Made by a program: the position numbers and the translations under genes | Shown here: in pieces, positions 43,181-55,814 of the stretch | How positions within the stretch are numbered: position 1 is the stretch's first letter | How the letters are laid out: each line of letters opens with the position of its first letter | The notes under the pieces: generated by a model | What the model was told of the DNA's origin: nothing | Seen by the model: only the letters and a program-made list of their open reading frames with translations | Database searches by the model: none | NCBI GenBank assembly: GCA_026545765.1 | Contig: CM048842.1 | Span: 27,938,667 to 28,002,666 of the forward strand | Source of the DNA: Plantago major | Taxonomy: Eukaryota; Streptophyta; Magnoliopsida; Lamiales; Plantaginaceae | Direction: 5' to 3' | Length of the DNA stretch: 64,000 bases

Positions 43181-46100
43181 ATGGGTAGGCGTGTTAAGCC
43201 TGCCACTAAAAATTCAATTGGCTCAACTTCTAATTTCAACCATTCATCCCCGATGGAGATTGATTCATCCGAGAATACTCCACCAGTTGGCAATGGTATT
43301 CTTATATTTATTAATTACATGTCAGCTTTACATTTGAAATTATTATGCTAATATACTTATCTTATTTTATTTCTTTTTAATTAATTTGACGTTACTCAAG
43401 GTGAAAGACCTATTCCGCCTCCTAAACGATATCGGGACAACACTGGATTTGTTATACCCAGCACACCTTTATCTGACATAACAAACGGTTAGATTATAAT
43501 CTTCATTGTTTTCAATATAGTATTAGTTAAGTAAATTGACCATGCATCTCACAATATTGTTCAATCTTAATAATTTTTTTCTTAGATATGGCTACCACTG
43601 GACGTTCTGTACCAAGACCATCCATGTCAAATTTCATGAAAGATGCGAGAAAGACAACACCACGGCAGTCTATTATATTACATTTGACACGAGATTTAAC
43701 AAATGATCTAAACTCAGTCGTTGAAAATAATACATGTCAAAATGGAGGTAATGTATACCGAATTTATTATTTGTATTATTAATGGATCACTTGCTGTTGA
43801 TTGACATTTTTTAAAATATATGTAGGACTGTTAACACCTGATTATTCATCACCTAGAACTCCTTTGAGCTGCATTACTAATGGTTAGTACTTCCAGCATA
43901 TATATGCTCATATTTGTTTATTTTATCTACAATAATTTTACCAAATAATTTGACTTCGTTTCTATTCTTTACCAAGCTTCAAATACTATTGGATCTCGAT
44001 GTCCAGTAGTGCAACGTTCTAAGAATGTTCATGTGAAAAGTTTTTTGGTCGAAGGCGTTATTAAAGATCTACACACAAGTTCCTTTTCCGATTTGCCAGA
44101 GCAGCATACGCCTTATATTGGTAAAAGTCGAAATAGAAACCTGAGATACTAAGAACAAAAAACAATTGTTGGCTGCGTATATGACTAATTTTTTTCTCTT
44201 ATGAACAAGTGAAGTTGATTTTGCTTACATGAAAGCAACAACATTCTACAGAGCCAACAGACGCCAAATATTAGCAAACAGGAGATACTTGAAGGCTAAT
44301 CCTTTGAAAACTATTTCTTATTCTGTGAATGATCCTGCATTTCGTAAGCATATGTTATATTACATGAGAGATGGTTTTCAGTTAAAATTATATATTAATT
44401 ATTAAAGCAAAATTAAGTGATTAACAAACTAAGTGATGCATAACTCTGTAGGTATTCATGTTCCAGACGGTATGCACAAACAAATGGCAGTTGCAAAAGA
44501 GCGTATCGATTGGATGGTTCATAAAGATACCATTTTACAGCCTAGAACTTTTTTTGTTGACATTCCTGAATCATCCTCTGCAAGAAATCGTAGAAATGCA
44601 ATCAAAGCAAGACGTGAAAAGTTAAGCCAGACTGAGAGACGAGCACGTGGTGAAGAAGTTATAGGTAACCATTTTAACTCATTGAAGTCGAGTTTTTTGT
44701 ATCATGTAATTAGATTATTTTGTTTTCACATAGCTCTAACAATTTTTAAATACTTTTATTCATAGCATATCAAGATTTAGGTGACCCAACATACCCATGT
44801 TCGTATTGTGATGCTCTTATGTGGTTCGATGAGAAAGTTAAGAATACACCTGTCAATGAACCCGAGTTCTCGATATGTTGTAGTCGCGGCAAGATACAGT
44901 TGCCTAAGTTGCAACCGCCTCCAATTATTCTTAGAGATTTACTCAGCTACCGGAACCCTCACAGAAAGAATTTTGTTGACAATATTCGTATGATAACATG
45001 ATGTATGCATTTACATCTATCGGAGGTATACAAGATAACTCTGTCAACAATGGTTGTGGTCCATATACTTATAAACTTGGTGGTCAAAATTATCATCGCG
45101 TTGATAGTTTGCTGCCAAAGGATGGACAATCGCCAAAATTCTCTCAACTTTATATGCATTGTGGAGAAGATGAGACACAAGACAGGATTGATGCCATAAG
45201 GTATGGAGTTTACAATGTAACAAATGAATGAAATATTTGATTAATTAACTAATTTTAACATATTTTCTTATCATTTTACTTAGATAAAAAAATCCTGCTG
45301 TAATTGAACCTGCTGTCGTTGATCAACTCCGAGATATGATAGATCAACATAATCCGATTGCCAAAAACTTTAGGATGGCTGCTGAGAGATTCAAAGAAAG
45401 TGTTGATCAAGATGTGAAACTTTGTCTTATGGGAAGGAGGTCGCGTGATGGTCGGATGTATAATCTCCCAACCTGTTCTGAAGTTGCTGCCCTTATAGTT
45501 GGTATTTAAAATAAATCATATTTTGTAATTCATGCAAGTATAATTTCTTTTTTTTACTTAATGATTCAAAATTTTAACCATTTTTAATAATACTCAATAG
45601 GTAACAGCGAGTATGATATGGACCCGAGAGATATTGTACTTGAGCATAAGACGGCTGGACTTAGTCGTATTTCTGAATTGCACCCTAGCTACCTACCAAT
45701 GCAATATCCACTACTATTTCCATATGGTGAGGATGGTTACCACACCGATATCCGACATTCAGATAAGTCAGTTGGTGTTAGGCATAAGCTTACAATCAAG
45801 GAGTTCATATCGTTCAGGATATTTGACCGTGAAGACGAAGCCTCCACCATATTGCGTAGTAGAAAGTTATTCCAACAATTCTTAGTGGATTGCTATATGA
45901 TGATGGAAACACAAAGGCTTGCATTCATTACACACAACCAACCGAAACTTAGATCTGATAGTTACAAGAAGCTTGATGATGCAATACGTAGAGGTACTAT
46001 TGATGTTGACAATCCTACTGATAGTGTTGGTAAGAGGGTTGTTTTGCCATCTTCATTTGTTGGTGGGCCAAGGTACATGGTTCAAAACTTCCAAGACGTA

Positions 46101-49100
46101 ATGGCAATTTGCAGGGTTATTCGTTATCCTGAGTTGTTCATCATGTTTACCTGTAATCTGAAATGGCCCGAGATCACACGCTTTTGTGAAAGCAAGGGAT
46201 TGCATCCTGAGGATAGGCCCGATATACTTTTTCGTGTCTTCAAGATGAAGTTGGATGAACTGGTCAAGGATTTGAAGACTAAAAACATTTTTGGGAAGTG
46301 CATTGGAGGTAACTTTTAGCACTCAATCATTTTATGTCCAAAATTTTTGTTAATATATATCTACTCAAATGTTCTAATTTGTTTTATATTTTACAGTTGT
46401 GTATACTATTGAGTTTCAAAAGCGTGGACTTCCACATGCCCACATTCTTTTATGGATAGACCGTGACGACAGGAATATGACTGTAGATGACATTGATAAT
46501 GTCATAAGTGCTGAGATTCCTGACAAGGATGCCAATCCAGAGTTGTTTCAGGCTGTATCAGAGTACATGGTGCATGGTCCGTGTGGTGCACTGAACCCTA
46601 CATCACCATGCATGCAAGGTGGGAAGAAATGCTCGAAGAAATTCCCTAAAAGCTTCAATCAACGAACCTCATTTGATGGCAATGGGTATCCTGTTTATAA
46701 AAGACGTGACGATGGACGCACGATAGACAAAAATGGTGTCGCAATCGATAATAGGTATTTGAATGATTTCAAATTCGACTTTCAGTTAATATGTAGATAT
46801 AACATTGTCTCAGTTATTTGTGTTCCTATACAGGTACATTGTCCCCTACAATCCATTCCTCTTGATGAAGTACAATGTGCATATCAACGTCGAGTGGTGC
46901 AACAGGACAAACTCGATAAAGTATCTGTTTAAATATGTTAACAAGGGAGTTGATATGATTGGTGCCAAGATAACCGTTGACAATGAGGTCAAAGATACGT
47001 CAATTGTAGATACGTGTCTGCATGTGAGGCCGTCTGGCGTATTCTTGGTTATGAGATACATTACCGTGACCCGAGTGTTGAGCGTCTATCTTTCCATATG
47101 GAGGGTGAACAAAATCTTTGCTTCAAAGATGGTGATTTCATCGAAAATCTCATCGAAAAGCCGACCGTTGCACAAACCAAATTTTTGTAGTGGATGAACT
47201 ACAATAAGGAGCACCCAGAAACACGTATACATTTATACTCTGAGTTTCCACGAAATTATGTGTGGGACAAGACTAATAAGGTTTGGAAACCTAGGAAACA
47301 GAGGTTGAATAAGGTTGGTAGGATATATCACGTCCCCCCAAAAGCTGGACCAGTGTACTATCAAAGGATCATGTTGAATCATATAAGAGGTGCCACCTGC
47401 TTCGAGGATTTGAGGACTGTTAATGGTGTGATATATCCTACATATAGAGATTCGTGCTATGCGCTTGGGTTGTTGGATGATGATAAGGAGTACATTGATG
47501 CAATTAAAGAAGCAAATTTTTGGAGTTCCGGTCGGTACTTGAGACATTTATTTTGCTTGCTCCTCCACTCTATGTCAATGTCAAGGCCCGTGGAGGTGTG
47601 GGAAAAAACATGGGAGTATCTTTCCGATGACATATTATACTATCATCGCAAGAAGATGGACAACCCTGGTATGAAATCATTATATAATTCCATACAAGAC
47701 TTATCTTATTTAATTATGTGATTTAAATTAATTTATAATTATGTCTAATCAATAATTATTATAAATCATTTGTGATAAATTTACAGGTTTGGAACTGAGT
47801 GAGGCACAAATAAAGAACTTTACTCTTGCCGAGATTGAAGATCTCTTATCTCGAAATGGTAGTTCCTTGACTCAATTTGAAGGAATGCCTATTCCTGACA
47901 ACGTAGTTGTCAATGATGGACAAAACAATCTCATATTGGAAGAGATGTCTTATGATGTGGCCGAAATGCAAGAGGAGTTTAGTCGGATGTATCCATGTTT
48001 GACTGACGAACAGAAAACCGTTTATCATAAGATTATGGATGCTGTGTCATTGAATAGTGGCAGTGTTTTCTTCTTATATGGTTATGGCGGCACTGGCAAG
48101 ACATTCTTATGGAGGACGTTGTGTTCGTGATCATGGGTCGAGTGATATAGTTTTGCTGCTAGCCAAGTGGCATTGCATCCCTTCTGCTACCACATGGAAG
48201 AACCGCTCATTCTAGATTCACCATACCATTGTTGGTCGATGAGACCACCGTATGCAGTAAGATTACTCCGGATAGTGATCTCACTGGTCTAATTCAAAAG
48301 GCTAAACTTATCATATGGGACGAAGCTCCAATGACAAATAGATTTTGTTTTGAGGCATTGGATAGAAGTCTTCGAGATGTTATTCGAGGCACAGACGTCG
48401 GCCTCCGATTGCCATTTCGTGGCAAAGTCGGTTTTCGTGGTGACTTCAGCAAATCCTCCCGCTATTCCAAAGGGTAGTAGACAAGACATTGTGCATGCAT
48501 CACCGCCATCTTCAAGTTCTATATGGAGCCATTGTGAAGTATTGCACTAACAAAGAATATGCGCTATGTGTTAGTCTATTGTTATTCGTTTATTTAATTA
48601 AAGTATAACTTTCTAATTTCCCGATTATTTATTTATTATTATTATTTTTGTATCATAGCCCGCCTGGATCCTGTGATGAGGTCGAAACTATTAGAGATTT
48701 TATTGATTGGTTGTTAAAGGTTGAGACGGTGTTATTGGAGGTCAAAATGATGGCGAGGTCGACTTCAACTCTCGATGATATACTAATTCATGCCATGCTA
48801 CGATCCAATTGCGCAATTGTTAATAGCACATATCCTTCTCGATTGATCATATCGAGATGGTCACATTTCCAAGACAGAGCTATATTAGTCTCACCAATGA
48901 GATTGTTCATGAGATCAATGATTATGTCATGTCGTTGTCAGCTCGTGATGTATGCGAGTTTACGAGTTCGATTCCATATGTCCTGATGAGGATGACATTG
49001 TCAACCGTGAAGATGTATATTCCACCGAATTCCTTAATACCATTAAGGCATCTGGTATTCCCAACAATTTGATCCGTCTAAAAGTTGGTTGCCCTATAAT

Positions 49101-49518
49101 GCTATTAAGGAACATTGACCAAGCAGCTGAGCTATGTAATGGACCAAGATTGATCGTCACGGCTATTCTAAACACGGATTGAGGCGAAGATGATAGTCGG
49201 TAAGAATGCTTAAGATAAAGGTCTTGATACCTCAATGGTATTGACACCATCAGATGTAACCAAATTTCCAATCAGATTCCAGAGGAGGCAGTTCCCGATC
49301 TCAGTTTGTTATGCTATGACTATAAACAAGAGTCAAGGTCATTTCTAGCGACGCCGCCTATACCGCTTAGCCCAAATTTCTACCATGGTCAGCTTTATGT
49401 TGCGTTCTCAAGAGTTACAAACAAGAAGGGTCTGAAGGTGTTGATCCTGGACGAAGAAGGAAAACCCACAGACACCACAACCAACGTGGTTTATAAGGAA
49501 GTTTTGTGTAACCTATAA
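43181..49518 (+). pseudogene. Helitron Rep/helicase, multi-exon, decayed
   Basis: Exons with good GT-AG borders start at 43181 (MGRRVKPATK), 43401, 43586, 43826, 43977, 44215, 44452, 44766, about 45286, 45601, 46397, 46834, 47787 and about 48659. A zinc-finger-like region (CSYCDALMW...CCSRGK) lies near 44800-44890. The Rep domain has the HUH motif GLPHAHILLW (46432-46443) and the two-tyrosine helix KYLFKYVNKG (46922-46936). The PIF1-type helicase has Walker A YGYGGTGKT (about 48080-48105), Walker B LIIWDEAPM and the end motif LYVAFSRVTNKKGL. Frameshifts near 44987, 47015, 48130, 48440 and 49200-49320 and a TAG near 47189 show it is dead. Living versions nick and replicate by rolling circle. 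Confidence 0.9.
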
Positions 49519-49663
49519 ACTTTACTTTATTTCATACTTTGTGAGCCACTATTATTTTGCGATGGATATTATCCCTTTTTTATCAATTAAGTTCAACCTT
49601 CCTACATATATCAATTTTAGCTTATGTCAAAAAGTTATGGTTAGTACTAGTATTAATAATATT

Positions 49664-49896
49664 CTCCATTTCAGAGAAATTGCTACATTTTGATTTTTAT
49701 CATTAATCGTTTTCAGCTGACCATTACTCATAACGATAATAAGAATAATTTAATAAAATCATATAATAAACATTTAATTACTAAATTTTCATTATATAAT
49801 TTTAATAATTTATTTATTAATATCGCTTAAGAAGAATTGCCAATAAACGCGAGTAAATGACCGCATCAAGAAACGTAACACTTTTTCCTAAATGGA
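49664..49896 (+). mobile_element. Stowaway-like MITE, copy 2
   Basis: It starts CTCCATTTCAGAGAAATTG and shares with copy 1 the core ACTCATAACGATAATAAGAA and TTATTAATATCGCTTAAGAA. It ends CTTTTTCCTAAATGGA. It lies just downstream of the Helitron helicase. Confidence 0.8.
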
Positions 49897-50282
49897 TAAG
49901 AATAATTACCCTCAACCCATGCATTATTGGATATGGCAGCAAACTTCTGCAAATATTTATTTCTTAATTATTTGGGCCATCAGCGTTGGCAAAGTTATGG
50001 CGGTAATATATCTAGCAGTACCTCTCAACTACATGCATAACACCCTATCATAACAAAATTGTTAGAATACATTAGAAAGCTCCAAAACTCTTGACCTGAG
50101 CCTAGCATAGCAGATTTTCAAGGTTAGACCATGTGTCCCCGAGGCTCTCGTTGCAGCTATCTCAGTTCAACATAAGTGATCACTCGTTCGCCTAACAATT
50201 GAGCTAAGCAAACTTGAGTCGGGAGGTGTAATCGGTTCCATGTGCCTTCCAAAACGATTTTGTAGAATTCAATCCATGTCTT
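49897..50282. other. 3' flank of the trigger factor gene
   Basis: No ORF or element was seen. The region should hold the 3' untranslated part and poly(A) signal of the minus-strand gene, but no single signal is convincing. Confidence 0.4.
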
Positions 50283-53200
50283 TTACTTTGTTATGTACTG
50301 GATATCTGCATGTTCTCTGAGCCACTCAAGAACTTTGGCTCCCTCAAGTACCTCTTGTACCTGATAACAAACATTAACAGAAGATTGCAGTATGATTCCT
50401 CAGACATACTATATTAGAGTACATGAATATAAGATGTGCAAAACAATTAATTATTCAAACCTGGGCTTTGACACGCTCTTCATCATAATCTTGGTTATGG
50501 CGTTTAAATTCCACGACTGAATTCTCTACCTCCTTTACTAACTCATCCGTTAAAACCTGAAAACCAATTTAATTCATATACATTGCCGTTACTGTTGTCG
50601 GATGGAGATTACACCCTTTTCGAAGGATTTACAATATTCGTCTATAGAGGGATTAAGAAAGAAATGTGTACTTACCTGCAGATTTTCACGTTTGAATATG
50701 TCACCAACGGCTATATTCTGCTTGATGATATTTGTAATATTTTCTCTTTGAGCCTCCAGGAACTGCCTGACTGCTCTAGGAGTGGACATAGATGCCAATT
50801 GTTGTTCATTGAGTTTCATATTTGCCTGAAAAAAAAAAAAAAAAAAAAACACACGCACACACACACAAGTAATGAATCTGTATTCTCTGATAGAAAATCT
50901 ATAACCATGGACAATTGTTAAAATTAGATTCACCGCCACCAGAAATTGAAAAACAGAATAATTAACTATCAATTCTTGCTCGAAAAATGATAGTAAAAAT
51001 GTTGACCTGCATTTGTAAGAGTTGAGCTCCATATAGCTGCCTTCCTTGTTCCTCGAACAATGAAGGAGGAATTTCAACTTCAACCATCTAAAAAAGTTAA
51101 AGATAGCACATGGTTAGGGATATGTGATCAAAATGCAAAGTGTTCTTATGACAACATAAAGGTAAAATGATGGTTCAGATAATTGACCTTGTGACCGGAT
51201 ATGAAACTGCTCTTATCATGGTTCAGATAAGTAGAAGTAGTTCAAAGCCAAAATAAGCGAAATATAGGTAGCAGGCGTAGCTTAAAGTATTCAAAAGAAC
51301 TAAAAGATTTACAAAATCGCCATTAGGAAAATATAGTTTAATAAAACCACATAACGAAGAGGAAGTTAAGTTTCACAGTATAATTTTGTTAAGCATTTTA
51401 CCGTGAACCATTTTAGCTGAGACTAATTAGTAGGCAAAATTAAAACTGTTCGCTAGAAAAGTCAAATTAATGATCACTCATAAAACATTATACTTATATT
51501 AAAGAACATCTGTCCATCAGTCCATTCCTCACTTCTCTCACTAACACAAGTACATCCCAAGGCTTTATGCTTAGTGTTTGGCTAATATATAATATATTTC
51601 TCCATTTCAGAAAAAGTGTTACATATTATTATGTCAATCGCTGCTTGACTATTAATTTACTTTAAAACGATATTAATAAATAAATTATTAAAATTATATA
51701 ATGAAAATTTAATAATTAAATTTTTATTATATGATTTTATTAAATTATTTACTATTATCGTTTATGAGTAATTTATGGTCAAACTCGAAGACAGTTGACC
51801 GGTCAAATTTAAAATGTAACAATTTCTCTGAAATGGAGGTAGTAGTTTACTTAATAAGTTACTTTATTTAGCATTTTATTGGAACTTTCCTAGTTGTTGG
51901 GTGCTTTAAGCACCATAATCATCTCCTTTGATGCTTTTAACTTACAGCAATTAGTTTGATTAATTTTGGGGAAGCAAACGCTTAATTAGCGAAACCAAAC
52001 ACCAAAAAGTTAATTCTAGATGTAGAAAAAGCAGATAATCACTTTGAATAAGCATCTTCAAACACAACGTCACTACTGTAGTGTAAGGCTTCTCAGAGTT
52101 AATAAGCTGACAAGCATTTAACATGGTCAGATAGAAAATTAAAGGTGCAAGGCATAAAATGCAAAACACCTTTTGTAATTGGTCCAGTATAGCATTGTCT
52201 GTAGATTGTTCTTTGGCTGTTTGCTCCACTTCAAGAAACTTTCCAAGCAATGTTTCCTTCACCTGCAGAAAAGCACATACCTAATTCCAATGAAATAACT
52301 GTGACACAGTAAGCAACTTATTGTCACTAACCCCTTATCATTTGCAAGCAACTTGCCTCCACAATGGTGGTACATCCTGACAAAATCTTTTCAGCAATAG
52401 AATCGTCTAGTTCTGGTAAATCTCTATAGAACAGTTCCTTGCAATCCACCTAAGAATCAGGCAAAACAAAATAAAAAATAATAAACATTTGTAAACTAAA
52501 CGGAACTGAACTATCATGTTCAAAGAAAATGACTGACAGTAAACTGAGCGCGAACTCCTCGAAGATCTTCTTGTATCCAAGAATCTGGAAACACATATGG
52601 AAAAGACCTGGTTTCGCTACGTTTTATCCCAATTATTGAGTCAATAAAATCTGGAAGTACTTTATCTCCATCTTCAGTATCAAACTGGAACCCTGAAAAT
52701 TGATTAAAAAATAGATGATATGAGTGTCTTGATGGTGAGAGTAAACTACCATTAATCTCCAACGGAACAACAACTAGGACTATTAACAGAAGCAATCAGA
52801 TATTTTACATGAAACAGAGTAGTAAATGAATCAGAATTAACAATCATCATTTTATGTTGAGGAAATCTCGCAAAGGCCTTTGATATTCTTCCAACTCAAA
52901 TCCACATGCTATACTCATTGTTTTTTTTTTTTTTTTTTAATTTTTTTTTTAAACATGAATCTACATAACCGAATTGATGCTGTTACACAAAGGAAAATTT
53001 TAAATCGGAACGCACTGAGCATTGAGTATCTATTAGTGATTTGCAAGTTGCATCATAAGCATAATTCAGGATGACTGGCTAATAATTCAAATATACAAAA
53101 GACACAGACCTTTGCTCTCTGCAGATGGTATGCTTTGGCCAGCTGTATCACCGTCCGCTATTGTAGCAGCTGAAATATCAAGAATTGCAACATCACCTAC

Positions 53201-55814
53201 CTACAAAGAATATATGGTTGTGAGTAGCCAGAACACAGAGAGAAGCATGCATCATGAGTTTAATAAATTTTAAACTGGAGAGAAGAATTAGCACTTATAT
53301 CAATGGTGTTTCATGTTCTGGTTTAAGAAATTATACTTTGAAAAAACGAAAATTTTGTCTTCCTTGTAAAATGAACTATACTCCATCTTTAGCAATGGAA
53401 TAAGTGGATAATGAAGTTGAGAAAATATTAACTTTTGAAAGACACTTATCGAAGACATGTGATGGTACCATTATGCAATTTTAGGTGACAAAGTTTCGAG
53501 AAAAAACAGTATCAGCAACTATTATCATACTTCAAGATACGAGAGAGATATATACTCTGATAAGTACGTATCCATGAACTCATTTACCTGAAGTCCTCTA
53601 TCAGTCACGATTCTGAGGGCACCAAGGGCCTTCTGACGATGTCTAAGCTCTTGTTCTGCGGCAGTTTGAGCATCTATTTCCTTGTCAATCTCAACAACAA
53701 TCTTCAAATTCTTGTATCCATCTTCAGGAACCCATTTCACCTCAGGTGCCACATCAACTATCACATCATACCTATACCACAACTTTTGACGAATAAGCTG
53801 CCACGAGAGATGGGACATAGAAATATCTACATAATAGGATACGAGTTCATTGCGGAATGCAGCCATTCATGTAAATCGAGCATGAACAGAACAATAAAAT
53901 CCAGCACATTTTGACAATGCATATATTGTTATTCTTCTTTGCTAACATGGTGACAGTCTGCAAGTTTTTGACAGATAGATGTCCAAAAACAAAGAATACA
54001 TGTTATTACCTTAGAGTTTTCATAGAATCAAACATGTCTTCCATCTCGTTAAAATTTGTTGATATCCGCATTGAATCTTCCAAGGCTCTTGCACTTACCT
54101 ATGAAGGAAAAAAAACTGAATGTAGCTTAAGAGCATGTTTATGCTTGACAAGGGTGGAATAACCATCCACTAGAGATCTCTCAATGCCATAGAAGGTTCA
54201 AGAAATTTCTTCATAATGGTAGATTTATTTTTTTGGCATTTAAATAAAAAAAACTATTGCTTCTGTAGAAGAAAAACAGAGGACCAGTCTGTGTACAGAC
54301 TTAACAAGAACATATTTTTATGGGACAGCAAACAAGTGCAGATAAAGAATACGCTACACCAAAGTCCATAATATTACTCAGAAATTTCCGAACAAGATGA
54401 TGAAAAACCTAATGAGTAGATGGGGAAATAGTGTAAAAAATACGCACCGAAGACATGGCATGTGGAAGTGTTCTCTTTAAGATAGACTCAATTGTAGCCC
54501 TCTTGATGTTTTCCTTCCCGACATGACTAATAAGAATACTCTCTGGAACATTCTTTCCTGGACGGAATCCCGGGACCTGTTGAGGCAATGCAATGCAATG
54601 CAATTCAATTTTAGATGAAACTTAACAAAAGGGAAGTTCTATTTATTTGCACGCAAAAAAAATTCATCATATTTAAAATATAATTCCTTTAGAAAGAACT
54701 CATAAGTCATAAAAGCCTAAAGAATCCGTACTCACATAAGTTTGGTTCTTAACAACCAACATATCCTAAACCAACAAGAGTACCAAGTTTGCTTTTGTAA
54801 AAAATGATAGCGATAAAAAAACAACTATCTAGTAGAACAAATTAAAAACAAAATGGTCAGTCTATGGCAACTAAAGGTACCTAAATGGCAACATCTATAG
54901 CTTAACCAACATCAATAGCAAGTCAGTTTGAGGTAAAGCGAAACATTGAAGTTAAACAGGAGAAGAAAGTATTAAAATGATACTACTCAGTTCCAAATTC
55001 CAATATGCCTTGACACTCTTCATTGGAGTGGTTATGGTAGAAGCTTAACAAACCCAAAATGACATAGTAATTTTTCCGTACTTAATCAATTATTTATCAG
55101 TTATCTCATCTTCATCTGAAAAATTATTAATTTCAGTTCAGTTCAATTCAGATCAATTCAAATTATTTGTATTTTATACTACAAATAAGTTCAATTCCGT
55201 TCAGTTCAGACGAAGAAGAGCCTAACATATTTATGAATAGAATACCCCTATCAACAACTTAATTTATTAATATCCCATAAATCAAACATAGCCTGAACAG
55301 AGCTGAAATAAGCAGAAACACCTGGTAATGGTATTAATGGATAGATAATTACCTTAGACTGTTTCATAAACTCTCTCATGACTCTGCTGTAACAATCTTC
55401 GCATACTAGAGATGGGACCTCTACACTTATCCTCACCTGTAGATTGGATATAAACTTAAGAGGTTAAATATCTATAAGCAGAATTGAAAAAAGAAAAAAA
55501 AAAAATTAATGGTGATGAATGATGACAAAAAATTGACTGACTCTAGAATCAGGTTCTGGAGTTTCTGTAATTTGAAGATCAGCAGGGAGCTTGTCAACGA
55601 CATTATTGTCAACTGCAGCAGGAGCTGCTGATGCTATGAATTTTGGGGTTTTGCGAAATGAAGGTAACAATTGAATTTTGTTAATGGAGTTTGGAAGGAA
55701 ATGAACATTGAGGAATGGAGAAGGTGAACAACGAAATGAAGTGGGTCGGAATGATAAGTTGTATATTTGGGGTGTTGTAGTACACCAGACCTCCATTGTC
55801 AGGTTCATCATCAT
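50283..55814 (-). CDS. TIG1: chloroplast trigger factor (ribosome-associated chaperone), 13 exons
   Basis: Exons (minus): 55814-55542, 55436-55353, 54576-54448, 54098-54010, 53771-53588, 53200-53110, 52692-52538, 52449-52357, 52262-52170, 51087-51007, 50825-50676, 50556-50461, 50360-50283. All join in frame to about 531 residues, close to plant trigger factor. Residues 1-70 are Ser/Pro/Phe-rich, a plastid transit peptide. The ribosome-docking signature GFRPGKNVP is at 122-130. The PPIase-like domain (VGDVAILDISA, DGDKVLPDFIDSIIG) and the helical C-terminal arms (MVEVEIPPSLFEEQGRQLY) follow. The start could be any of four nearby Met codons (55814-55796). It folds nascent chains emerging from plastid ribosomes. 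No stop or frameshift was seen. Confidence 0.92.
50827..50869. repeat. poly(A) followed by (CA)n microsatellite in an intron
   Basis: A run of about 21 A followed by CACACGCACACACACACA lies directly next to the 3' splice site of exon 11 of the minus-strand gene, where it reads as a pyrimidine tract (T run) on the transcript. Confidence 0.9.
51597..51842 (-). mobile_element. Stowaway-like MITE, copy 3, in an intron
   Basis: TTTCTCCATTTCAG on the left and CTGAAATGGAGGTAG on the right form inverted ends, flanked by TA at 51595-51596 and 51843-51844. Its reverse complement matches copies 1 and 2. It lies in the intron between exons 9 and 10 of the trigger factor gene. Confidence 0.85.
52355..52356 (-). 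other. GC 5' splice site of intron 8 (GC-AG intron)
   Basis: On the minus strand exon 8 ends ATTGTGGAG and the intron begins GCAAGT. Only this position keeps the frame, giving exon 8 exactly 93 bp. AG/GCAAGT is the consensus of the minor GC-AG class spliced by the U2 machinery. All other introns of the gene start with GT. Confidence 0.85.
55111..55220. repeat. dispersed repeat, copy in intron 1-2 region
   Basis: TTCATCTGAAAAATTATTAATTTC followed by TTTTATACTACAAATAAGTTCA and several TTCAGTTCAG words is shared with 56096-56206. It is non-coding and perhaps a short MITE. Confidence 0.6.

Larger units (their letters stand above)
38063..49518 (+). mobile_element. probable decayed Helitron (borders not found)
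   Basis: An RPA1-like gene (38063-40407) and a Helitron Rep/helicase pseudogene (43181-49518) lie on the same strand 2.8 kb apart. Plant Helitrons are known to carry RPA-like genes next to the Rep/helicase, so I infer one element. I could not find the 5' TC terminus or a 3' hairpin plus CTRR terminus; the given ends are the outer coding limits and the true element is probably larger. Confidence 0.6.

Noticed and set aside
49975..50022. Possible Helitron 3' end (GCCA...TGGC stem followed by CTAG)
   Set aside because: The stem is only four base pairs, the spacing to CTAG is too long and the next base is C, not T.
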